Assembly: GCA_017479285.1 (NCBI GenBank)
Contig: JAFVCL010000009.1
Location: 1 to 64,000 of the forward strand
DNA from: Lachnospiraceae bacterium
Lineage (GTDB): Bacteria > Bacillota > Clostridia > Lachnospirales > Lachnospiraceae
Reading direction: 5' to 3'
DNA length: 64,000 bases
A program made the position numbers and the translations under genes. The notes under the pieces are model-generated. The model did no database searches. It was not told where the DNA came from and saw only the letters and a program-made list of their open reading frames with translations. Below are positions 17,908-25,190 of this stretch, in pieces (within the stretch, counting starts at the first letter, position 1; every line of letters starts with the position of its first letter).

Positions 17908-18618
17908 TTACCTGTGCTCGAATTTATACGCTGCGATCTGCAATTTGATCGCGGCGGTTTTTTTTGTGTTTAAGGGGAGCTGGTCTCCGTTGTCCATAAT
18001 GCAGTTGCCCAGGTCCGTATCCTTTACATGGGCGAGCCCCACAAGGATGCCGCGGTTTATAAGGCAGAAATCCGGGTGCTCCAGAAGAGGCTCACAGAGC
18101 GTGGAAAATGGTCCCCTGCACTTTGTGGGCTCGGGACAGTGGATAATGCAGTAATTTGAATCGGAATTGATATACACGATATCCGAATACTTAATCGGGA
18201 GCTCCAGTTTGCCGTTTGTGACAAGGAGGCAGGGCTCTTCCTCGGGGGAGATGACAGCCTTGATATCGTTCATGACCCGGTAGAGCTTCTCGGGCAGGAG
18301 GGGCTTTAAGAGGTATCCGAAGGCGTGAACGGAAAAAGCATCGGGCATGTGCTCTGATGAGGATGTCAAAAAGACAAGCACCATATTTTTGTCGATCTTG
18401 CGCATATCGGCAGCCGTATCGATGCCGTTTTTCTTTTCCATGAAGATGTCCATAAAGACAATATAGTATTTATTGTTTTGAAGAGAGTCGAGAAACTCTT
18501 CACCATCATCGTATTCGTCCATCTTTAGGGGAAGGTTATTGTCGGTATGCCACTTATGGAGAAAGTGGCGAAGACTTATACGCAGAGTAGGGTCGTCATC
18601 TACAATTGCGATGTTCAT
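17908..18618 (-). CDS. LytTR-family response regulator
   Basis: A 236-residue two-component response regulator. The receiver domain (residues 1-120) has the acidic pair DDD near residue 7-9, the phosphoacceptor Asp in FMDIFMEKKNG, and the Lys in YLLKPLLPEK. The C-terminal LytTR DNA-binding domain shows DIVYINSDSNYCIIHC and LINRGILVGLAHV. No histidine kinase gene is nearby, so it is an orphan in this window. AAAGGAG precedes the start. It lies 52 bases after the K+ channel gene on the same strand and may share its transcript. Its last codons overlap the terminator of the convergent transporter. Confidence 0.92.
   Translation of the reverse strand: MNIAIVDDDPTLRISLRHFLHKWHTDNNLPLKMDEYDDGEEFLDSLQNNKYYIVFMDIFMEKKNGIDTAADMRKIDKNMVLVFLTSSSEHMPDAFSVHAFGYLLKPLLPEKLYRVMNDIKAVISPEEEPCLLVTNGKLELPIKYSDIVYINSDSNYCIIHCPEPTKCRGPFSTLCEPLLEHPDFCLINRGILVGLAHVKDTDLGNCIMDNGDQLPLNTKKTAAIKLQIAAYKFEHR
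17930..17965 (+). terminator. Terminator of the Na/Pi gene inside the opposing coding region
   Basis: GCTGCGATC (17930-17938) and GATCGCGGC (17947-17955) form a 9-bp stem with an eight-base loop, followed by CGG-type bases and eight T (17958-17965). It works on the plus strand but lies within the last codons of the minus-strand LytTR gene. Confidence 0.85.
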
Positions 18619-18670
18619 AATGGTACTCCTTTGTTATATAAGAGGAAATCTGACACATAAAAACTTTTGT

Positions 18671-19630
18671 TTAATCCCGGAACAGCTCCGCAATATACTG
18701 GTCAAACTTTTTTCTTGTCTCTGGGTCGGTCGCATCCCGGTCATGAAGAAGTCTCTCGACGAGGTTTTCCGAGGGAGAGATAACGGGGTTATGGGATGCG
18801 TTTTCTGCGGGGGAGGAGAATCTGCTTGAATCCGTAGCCTCTTTAATAAGAGTTTTTGTCTCATTAACTGCGCCCATGATGTTTTCAAGCTTTGTATGCT
18901 GTTCGACAAAGCCGGCGGAAATGATACCTGTGGGGATCGCTACAACGCCGACTCCGAGTATTGCTATTATGATAGCCATTATCCTTCCGATTAGCGTAAC
19001 CGGATAGATATCTCCGTAGCCCACGGTAAGGATAGTGGATACGCTCCACCAGAGTCCGGAGAAAGCGTTCCTGAAGACCTCGGGTTGAGCCTCATGTTCA
19101 ACGCTGTACATCGACAGTGAGGATGCAAGCATGAGTACGGCAATTATGAATACCGAGGAGAGTATCTGCTTTCTCTTGCGATGCAAAACCGTGGTTATCA
19201 CATTAAACGAATCGTAGGTCGCATTGATGCGGAATAAATGAAATATTCTCGCCGCCCTAAGCATCCTGAAGGCTGCAAACCCTGTAATGAAGAAAGCGGG
19301 AATTATCGAGAGAAGATCCACGATTCCGTCAAAGGATATAAGGAACTTAAGTATAGCCCTGGGGCAGCTGTCTGCAGGATATAGAAGATTGGCGGTCCAT
19401 ATACGGAGAAGATATTCAATCCCGAAAAAGGCAACGGTAATGGTCTCAATGACATCCAAAGCTGTAAGCAGACCAGGCGGAAGCTCGTATGTTGACAGGA
19501 TAAGAGCGATGATGTTAATAACAATAACGATAACGAGAAACACATCGAAGGCTCTGCTGGGAAAGTCACCCCGCTGTCCGATCTGGATAATGTCAAATAT
19601 TCTTTTTTTGATCTTTTTGTATTTTTTCAT
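18671..19630 (-). CDS. Voltage-gated-type potassium channel
   Basis: A 319-residue integral membrane protein of the six-helix ion-channel family. S1 begins at about residue 20. The S4-like segment FRMLRAARIFHLFRI carries regularly spaced Arg residues. The pore loop has the K+ selectivity filter TVGYGD near residue 201, followed by the hydrophobic S6 helix. The C-terminal 80 residues are soluble and show no obvious RCK or cyclic-nucleotide domain. I use the ATG at 19630; a GTG ten codons earlier is possible. It sits between xpt and the LytTR regulator on the same strand. It likely sets membrane potential or K+ flux. Confidence 0.92.
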   Translation of the reverse strand: MKKYKKIKKRIFDIIQIGQRGDFPSRAFDVFLVIVIVINIIALILSTYELPPGLLTALDVIETITVAFFGIEYLLRIWTANLLYPADSCPRAILKFLISFDGIVDLLSIIPAFFITGFAAFRMLRAARIFHLFRINATYDSFNVITTVLHRKRKQILSSVFIIAVLMLASSLSMYSVEHEAQPEVFRNAFSGLWWSVSTILTVGYGDIYPVTLIGRIMAIIIAILGVGVVAIPTGIISAGFVEQHTKLENIMGAVNETKTLIKEATDSSRFSSPAENASHNPVISPSENLVERLLHDRDATDPETRKKFDQYIAELFRD

Positions 19631-19686
19631 TACTGATCCGGTATAATACGATGATAACACGCCAAAAGACCGGCTAAATGTGACAT

Positions 19687-20271
19687 TCAGGCATCCTCGC
19701 GGAATACGATTTCGCCGGTGGAGGCGTCCATGGACTCTACGATGGCAAGAGAATGAAGATTCATACCCATATCCCTTATGATTTTTCCGCCGTTCTGGAA
19801 GCCCTTTTCAACGGCGATCCCGATACCCTCAACCGTCGCTCCTGCGTCGTGAACCAGCTTTATAAGCCCCTCGAGGGCGCATCCGTTTGCGAGGAAATCG
19901 TCGATAATAAGGATATGATCCTCCCCGGATAGGTATTTCTTTGAGACTATAACCTGGTATTCGCGCTTATGCGTAAAGGAGGTTATGGAGGTGGAATATA
20001 CATCTCCGTCGATGTTTATGCTCTGTGCCTTTTTTGCGAAGACCACAGGCACATCAAAATACTGGGCTGCGATACAGGCAATCCCGATACCGGAAGCCTC
20101 AATGGTAAGGATTTTGTTTATATTCTTATCGGCAAACAGCCTTTTAAATTCCTTTCCCATCTCGTTAAAGAGCTTTATGTCCATCCGGTGGTTTAAAAAA
20201 GAGTCGACCTTCAGGACATTTCCCTCCTTAACAATTCCTTTTTCTCTTATCATATCTTCCAAAAGCTTCAT
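19687..20271 (-). CDS. xpt: Xanthine phosphoribosyltransferase
   Basis: A 194-residue cytoplasmic enzyme converting xanthine and PRPP to XMP in purine salvage. It shows the xpt start [14 protein letters not shown], the [20 protein letters not shown] segment and the PRPP loop [13 protein letters not shown] near residues 121-133. GAGGTC precedes the ATG. No purine riboswitch is present: the space to the upstream gene is only 71 bases and lacks its conserved core. It probably shares a transcript with the GH26-like gene upstream. Confidence 0.95.
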   Translation of the reverse strand: MKLLEDMIREKGIVKEGNVLKVDSFLNHRMDIKLFNEMGKEFKRLFADKNINKILTIEASGIGIACIAAQYFDVPVVFAKKAQSINIDGDVYSTSITSFTHKREYQVIVSKKYLSGEDHILIIDDFLANGCALEGLIKLVHDAGATVEGIGIAVEKGFQNGGKIIRDMGMNLHSLAIVESMDASTGEIVFREDA

Positions 20272-20342
20272 GACAAGACCTCACTTTATTCTTACTTGTT
20301 TATTTAGAAACCGGCGCAAAAGTAAAACCGGCGGGATACTCT

Positions 20343-21791
20343 TTATTTTGCGACGGGAGCGGTGCGAATCCTTATTCTTGGAAGGGCGGGTACTTCGGTG
20401 TAATAATTGATCTGCCAGTCATCACCCTGGGAAGGATCGTTCTTGCCGTCGGCGGGAGGAGCGAAGATCTTAAGATCGCACTCGAAGGCTCCCTTGACAG
20501 GTTTTTCAAAAAAGGCGGGCATAAAATCAATGCACTTAACGCCCGGAGCCTTGTAAAACCAGCGTCCGTTAAGCTCCATCATAAGGTTGAGCTCCTCGAG
20601 ACCATCCTCGAAGTAGGCCTCACAGAACACCGGAGGGGCATCGAAGCTGAGGGGAACAGAGATTCCCTCGGCATCCTCGGAGCCGCCCCAGCGAAGCTTT
20701 GCGGGGAAGGAGAGCTTTCCGCCCTTTTTCATGGAGGGCATAAAGAACTCGTCATTTATTATCTTTTTATAAGTATCAAAGATGGGCTGCCTTATTCCCA
20801 CATCCGGATTATTGGGATCCTCGATCTCGAGACCGAGCCTTCCTCTGTCGCGGAACTGGTAGAAGGTAAAGGCGTTTAACCACCTGTCGGGATCCTTCTT
20901 TATAAGGTCGGTGAATTTTTTAAACATTTTTGCCTGGTCGTAAGGCCCTGTCACATCTCCGTCCGCATCAAGCTCGGAGAGCACCATGGGCTTTTTTACT
21001 CCCGTAAGGAAGGTATATCTCTCGCTGCTCTTTTTTGCGAGCTTATAGATATCGCCGACTTTGTAACGGGCAAAGGAATTTCCGCCGGGCTCCGCAACAT
21101 CCATGGGCCAGCCCCAGTGGAGAGCGAGATATCTGTCAACGGAGTAGATATCGGTGGCGTTTATGGCGGAGATAAAATCGTCCTCCTTTTCCATCTTCTC
21201 GGATTTAAGATCCTTGTAACCGTCAAGGCAGAGGATGACCTTTACATTGGGAGCCTCCCTGTGAAAGATCTCGCATACATGGGCAAAGAAGTCGGAAACC
21301 TGTTTGTAGGTGGCGCGCTTGTTGAAGGAGAACCAGTTTCCGGTGGCCTCGTGGTTGATTCTCGCAAGAACCCTTCCGTAAACGGAGAGATCTTTTGCGA
21401 TGGCTATGATATGGTCATCACTTACATTGGGGTCGATGGTTATTGTTATAAGGACATCCTGGCCGTGGCTGCGCACATCCCGCATCCAGTTAAAGGGCTC
21501 GGCATCCTTCATGCCGATAAGACCGCCCTTGTAGGTCTCGTAGTCGTCGTAGGGGTAATCCCACTGACCGCCGATCTCCATATCGGAATATGCGTCGTGT
21601 GCTCTCTTCGGGAATTCTTTGTCAAGCGGATAGTAGCTCGTCATAAGGCTTACTCCGCGGTGGGGACGACCGAGGGCATTAAGTATATAGTCCTGGTTTA
21701 CATACTCGCCGCGCTCACTGCCGTCACCTAAATCAACGGCACATTTTGCGGGCCCCATACTGAGCTTGTAGGCTTTTAACTTTTTAGGCAT
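20343..21791 (-). CDS. GH26-like (beta/alpha)8 glycoside hydrolase, cytoplasmic
   Basis: A 482-residue protein without signal peptide or membrane segment. The segment VLARINHEATGNWFSF resembles the acid/base motif of glycoside hydrolase family 26 (RPxHEMNGxW), with Glu in place. PMVLSELDADGD is a candidate for the strand carrying the nucleophile Glu. The barrel covers about residues 40-345; the last 110 residues form a beta-rich domain. The fold is an inference; the substrate could be a beta-mannan or mixed-linkage oligosaccharide, or the domain may be non-catalytic. AAGGAG precedes the start. It heads the minus-strand block and diverges from the adaptor operon. Confidence 0.62.
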   Translation of the reverse strand: MPKKLKAYKLSMGPAKCAVDLGDGSERGEYVNQDYILNALGRPHRGVSLMTSYYPLDKEFPKRAHDAYSDMEIGGQWDYPYDDYETYKGGLIGMKDAEPFNWMRDVRSHGQDVLITITIDPNVSDDHIIAIAKDLSVYGRVLARINHEATGNWFSFNKRATYKQVSDFFAHVCEIFHREAPNVKVILCLDGYKDLKSEKMEKEDDFISAINATDIYSVDRYLALHWGWPMDVAEPGGNSFARYKVGDIYKLAKKSSERYTFLTGVKKPMVLSELDADGDVTGPYDQAKMFKKFTDLIKKDPDRWLNAFTFYQFRDRGRLGLEIEDPNNPDVGIRQPIFDTYKKIINDEFFMPSMKKGGKLSFPAKLRWGGSEDAEGISVPLSFDAPPVFCEAYFEDGLEELNLMMELNGRWFYKAPGVKCIDFMPAFFEKPVKGAFECDLKIFAPPADGKNDPSQGDDWQINYYTEVPALPRIRIRTAPVAK

Positions 21792-21949
21792 GGAAGTAAA
21801 GTCTCCTTAGTGAAAGATTTATGTAGAATTATTATAAAAAGTATTATAATATATTTCTATGGTTTTAAAAACAGAATTTCTTTAATTAGTTCATAAATTT
21901 ATTTTTCTATTGGGGCGGGAAATCTTATTTAATTGGTGGCAATGACGGA
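21792..21949. promoter_or_regulatory. Divergent AT-rich promoter region
   Basis: This 158-base spacer separates the GH26-like gene (minus) from the adaptor operon (plus). It has TATAAT-like boxes readable on both strands around 21833-21850, for example TATAAT at 21845-21850. No convincing -35 partner is visible. A G-rich patch at 21914-21920 lies before the adaptor start. Confidence 0.4.
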
Positions 21950-23068
21950 ATGGACAACTTTTGTAACGGCACTGTTTTAAGATTTATACGCTTCTTTTTT
22001 ACGGCTCTCGCCGTATCGGCAGGTATGCTTCTTTATACCGGCTGCAGTTTATACCCCGAGGAAGAGGAAAGGTACAAAATAAGGCTTGAGCGCTCAGAGA
22101 CCGAGGTGGCATACGAGCTTGTGGAGGTCACAAGGGGAGATGTCCTTCTTACAAAGAGACTTTTTGCCCAATACCAGGAGGAAAACGGGGAGGAGCTCGC
22201 CTTCGGTCTTGACGGAAGGGCGGTTGAAGCTCTCTATGTGGATAAGGGGGATGTGGTAAAAAAGGGGGATCTTCTTGCAAAGCTGGAATGTGAGGATCTT
22301 GAGGATGAAAAGGCTGAGCTTGAATACACGATCAAAAAGAACAGGCTTCTCAAGCAGCAGGCAGAGGCGCTCCTTCAGTTCGACATAGACAGGCTTGACG
22401 AAATACTGGAACGCTATGAGATGAGCAGGGGAGATTATGACACAAGGGTGGGTGAGCTTACAAAAAATACCGGTGAAGCGATAGAAGACTATGACGATGC
22501 TATGGAGATTGCGCAGATAAGGCTCTCGGAGGTAAAGAAAAAGCTGGAGGGCTGCTGCCTGTACGCGGGTATGGACGGAACCATATCCTATGTAAGTGTT
22601 ACCCTTACCTCCGGAAACAATAATTATGTTGCCGGGAATACGGTCATAAGGATAGTCGATACCTCCCACTGCCTCTTTGTAATGGAAGGCGAGGAGTGGA
22701 AGGAGTACCCGGATTTCTTTAAGGAGGGCGCGGCGGTTACCCTTACGAACAACGCCGGTGAAATATACGAGACCACTGTACAGGCTCCCGATGAAGAGAC
22801 CGGGGAGCTCAGCCTTGAGCTTAACGAGCTCGACGACAGGCTTACGACCGGAACAAGACTGTTTTGTATAATAACCGTGGATGAGAGCAGAGACACCTTA
22901 AAGCTTCCGCCTGCGGCGATACACCAGGCTGTGGACGGGTATTATGTATATGTATCGGACGAGGGAGGACTTAAGAGCCTCAGATATGTAGATGTGGGAC
23001 TTGTCGGGGATGACGCCGTGGAAATAAAGAGCGGTCTTGAGGAAGGGGATATCGTTATTCGGAGATAG
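21950..23068 (+). CDS. HlyD/MacA-like adaptor lipoprotein 1
   Basis: A 372-residue exported protein with a hydrophobic signal ending at a Cys (MLLYTGC), a weak lipobox. The pattern is that of efflux adaptors: a lipoyl half (LDGRAVEALYVDKGDVVKKGDLLAKL), a coiled-coil hairpin of about 80 residues (120-200), the returning lipoyl half, then beta-barrel and membrane-proximal parts (LPPAAIHQAVDGYYVYV). It likely links the FtsX permease encoded downstream to a substrate at the cell surface. It is the first of three adaptor genes; 11 bases separate it from the next. Confidence 0.82.
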   Translation: MDNFCNGTVLRFIRFFFTALAVSAGMLLYTGCSLYPEEEERYKIRLERSETEVAYELVEVTRGDVLLTKRLFAQYQEENGEELAFGLDGRAVEALYVDKGDVVKKGDLLAKLECEDLEDEKAELEYTIKKNRLLKQQAEALLQFDIDRLDEILERYEMSRGDYDTRVGELTKNTGEAIEDYDDAMEIAQIRLSEVKKKLEGCCLYAGMDGTISYVSVTLTSGNNNYVAGNTVIRIVDTSHCLFVMEGEEWKEYPDFFKEGAAVTLTNNAGEIYETTVQAPDEETGELSLELNELDDRLTTGTRLFCIITVDESRDTLKLPPAAIHQAVDGYYVYVSDEGGLKSLRYVDVGLVGDDAVEIKSGLEEGDIVIRR

Positions 23069-23079
23069 GAAAGCTCAAA

Positions 23080-24129
23080 ATGAAAATACAAGGAATTTTT
23101 TTCAAAATCTTAATACCTGTAACCATTGGTTTTCTGGCTCTGACAGCCGGGGGATGCTCACAAAAGGAGGCTGAAGAGGTCCCGGAGCTTCTTGAGCCCG
23201 CAACGGGAAGCGAGAAATATGTGGTGGCAGAATACCGCACGATATACGAGTTTAAATGCTTTAACGGACAGGTGATTCCCGAGCTAAAGGAACTCGCCTT
23301 TTCGGACAGCGGAAAGCTTGATAAGATACTGGTGTCCATCGGTGAGGAGGTCACAGAGGGACAGGAGCTTGCTACACTAAAAAGCAGCTCGGATGCGTAT
23401 GATGCCCTTACGGAGCAGCTCCGTGAAATGCGGGAGGAAAACGAATACAATGACAGACAGCGCGCGATAGAGATGGAGATCGCCGAACTTGCGGAACAGG
23501 ATGCTGCCAGATTGAAGCTGGTGGACAGCCAAAAGAAGGAGCTGCAGGCACTTGAGGAAAAATATCTTCTCGGCAGGATAGCCGCTGAGAAGGAAAAGCT
23601 CTCCGGCAGTGTTATCACAGCGCCCTTTGACGGTGTTGTTGTGGCTATTAACGACACGAGGAGCGATACCTTTATCGACGAGGATACTCCGGTCATGGTG
23701 ATTGCCGGGAAGGGCGAGTGCTATGTCTACTGCGACTACATAACCGAAAAGGCGGCCCGGCTCTACGACAGCACCACAGCCCTTATCGACGGGACGGAAT
23801 ACGATATAACCTATGTACCCTACGGCGATGGAGAGATCATTAAGCTTATGGAAAATAACGAGGATTATTACTCTATCTTTCGGGTGGAGGGAGGAAGTGC
23901 GGAACTCACCGGAAAACAGGCCACGGTTGAGCTTAAGAAGAATATGAGGGAAAATGTTCTTACCGTTCCGGCAAGCGCGGTCAGCACGGAAGGCGGCAGC
24001 AGTTATGTGTACCGGGTCAGTGGTACGCAAAAGATTCTTACACAGGTTAAGACGGGCGTTATCGGGAATATGTATGCCGAGATAACGGAAGGTTTATCGG
24101 AAGGAGATATGGTCTATGTTCCGGATTAA
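23080..24129 (+). CDS. HlyD/MacA-like adaptor lipoprotein 2
   Basis: A 349-residue exported adaptor with signal peptide and a Cys in LTAGGC as probable lipidation site. A lipoyl-like half (LAFSDSGKLDKILVSIGEEVTEGQELATL) precedes a Glu/Lys/Arg-rich coiled coil (about 110-170). The return strand is VITAPFDGVVVAIND, then beta domains ending in VLTVPASAVSTEGGSSYVY. It differs clearly in sequence from the adaptors on both sides. Its 3' end overlaps the third adaptor by 14 bases, so the two are translationally coupled. Confidence 0.83.
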   Translation: MKIQGIFFKILIPVTIGFLALTAGGCSQKEAEEVPELLEPATGSEKYVVAEYRTIYEFKCFNGQVIPELKELAFSDSGKLDKILVSIGEEVTEGQELATLKSSSDAYDALTEQLREMREENEYNDRQRAIEMEIAELAEQDAARLKLVDSQKKELQALEEKYLLGRIAAEKEKLSGSVITAPFDGVVVAINDTRSDTFIDEDTPVMVIAGKGECYVYCDYITEKAARLYDSTTALIDGTEYDITYVPYGDGEIIKLMENNEDYYSIFRVEGGSAELTGKQATVELKKNMRENVLTVPASAVSTEGGSSYVYRVSGTQKILTQVKTGVIGNMYAEITEGLSEGDMVYVPD

Positions 24130-25171
24130 AAAACATATATCGCTGCTTGCATTACCGCTCCTTATTGCGCTGATCCCTCTTAATACTTCAGCAGCAAATA
24201 CAAGGGAGAGAACCCTTGAGCTGGGGGATGTTACCATGTCTACCGAGGGAGCTGCGAATCTTCACTATATGGATACCGAGGAGATAAGATTTAGTACGGA
24301 ATACTCGGATGCCTGTTTTGTCGATTATCTTGTGGTAAAGGGACAGTATGTGGAGGAAGGCGATATTATCGCCGAGATTACAAGCAATGCGGATCCTGCG
24401 GAAATAAGGGAGCAGGAATTAAAGCTGAAAAGAGCAAGAGAGGACTATTCGGATATCGAAACCGAGAAGGCGAAAAAGGCAGGGGAGGCACAGAGCTATC
24501 TTGACAAGATGATAAGCTGGAATTCCGACTGGCTTATAAAGACCGCAGAGCTGAGGCTTGAGAGCGTTAATCTCGACTATGACAGAAGATTGAAAAAGCA
24601 AAAAGAATATATCGCGGAGCTACAGAAAAGCTTAAAGGAAATGTACGCTGCAAGGGACTGCACTGCCATAACCGCTCCGGTAAGCGGGGAGATCGCGGAG
24701 CTTGAGAGCTTTAAGAGAGACGATGTTTTATCGGACGATATGTATATCGGGCTTATTTACAGAACGGACAATTTCCTGTACAGGCTTACCGACGGCGGAA
24801 ATACGTTCCATTACGGCATGAAGGTCACCATGGGAGATTATCGGGGAGGAGAATACACCGGTGAGGTCGTATCCTGCAAGAGCCCGACACTTACTTCGGC
24901 TTTTACGGATGATACGGTGTATATCAAGGTGCTTGACGAGCTTCCGGAGGAGCCTCCTTTAAGGATGTCCCTTAAATACGAGATAGTTTCCTACAAAAAT
25001 GTTATTGTTTTGGACGCGGACGAGTGCCGCAAGGACGATAAGGGTACATATGTGCTGGAAGTCACCGAAGAGGGGAATATAAGGCATTATTTTACTCCCT
25101 CCAAGACCATAAACGGAAAGGTTGTTGCAATCGACGGACTTGAGGTCGGAATGAAGATAATATCACAGTAA
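24116..25171 (+). CDS. HlyD/MacA-like adaptor protein 3
   Basis: A 351-residue exported protein with a normal signal peptide (cleavage probably after NTSA), without the lipobox Cys of its two neighbours. It has a lipoyl-like half (VDYLVVKGQYVEEGDIIAEI), a coiled coil with many Lys and Glu (about 95-180), the return ITAPVSGEIAELE, and C-terminal beta domains. It is the third adaptor in a row and precedes the permease by 19 bases. A heteromeric adaptor ring is one possibility; different partners for one permease is another. Confidence 0.8.
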   Translation: MFRIKKHISLLALPLLIALIPLNTSAANTRERTLELGDVTMSTEGAANLHYMDTEEIRFSTEYSDACFVDYLVVKGQYVEEGDIIAEITSNADPAEIREQELKLKRAREDYSDIETEKAKKAGEAQSYLDKMISWNSDWLIKTAELRLESVNLDYDRRLKKQKEYIAELQKSLKEMYAARDCTAITAPVSGEIAELESFKRDDVLSDDMYIGLIYRTDNFLYRLTDGGNTFHYGMKVTMGDYRGGEYTGEVVSCKSPTLTSAFTDDTVYIKVLDELPEEPPLRMSLKYEIVSYKNVIVLDADECRKDDKGTYVLEVTEEGNIRHYFTPSKTINGKVVAIDGLEVGMKIISQ

Positions 25172-25190
25172 AGACAGGAGATTACCCGCT

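Noticed and set aside
20272..20342. Purine riboswitch upstream of xpt
   Set aside because: The 71-base gap is too short and shows no conserved core or terminator.
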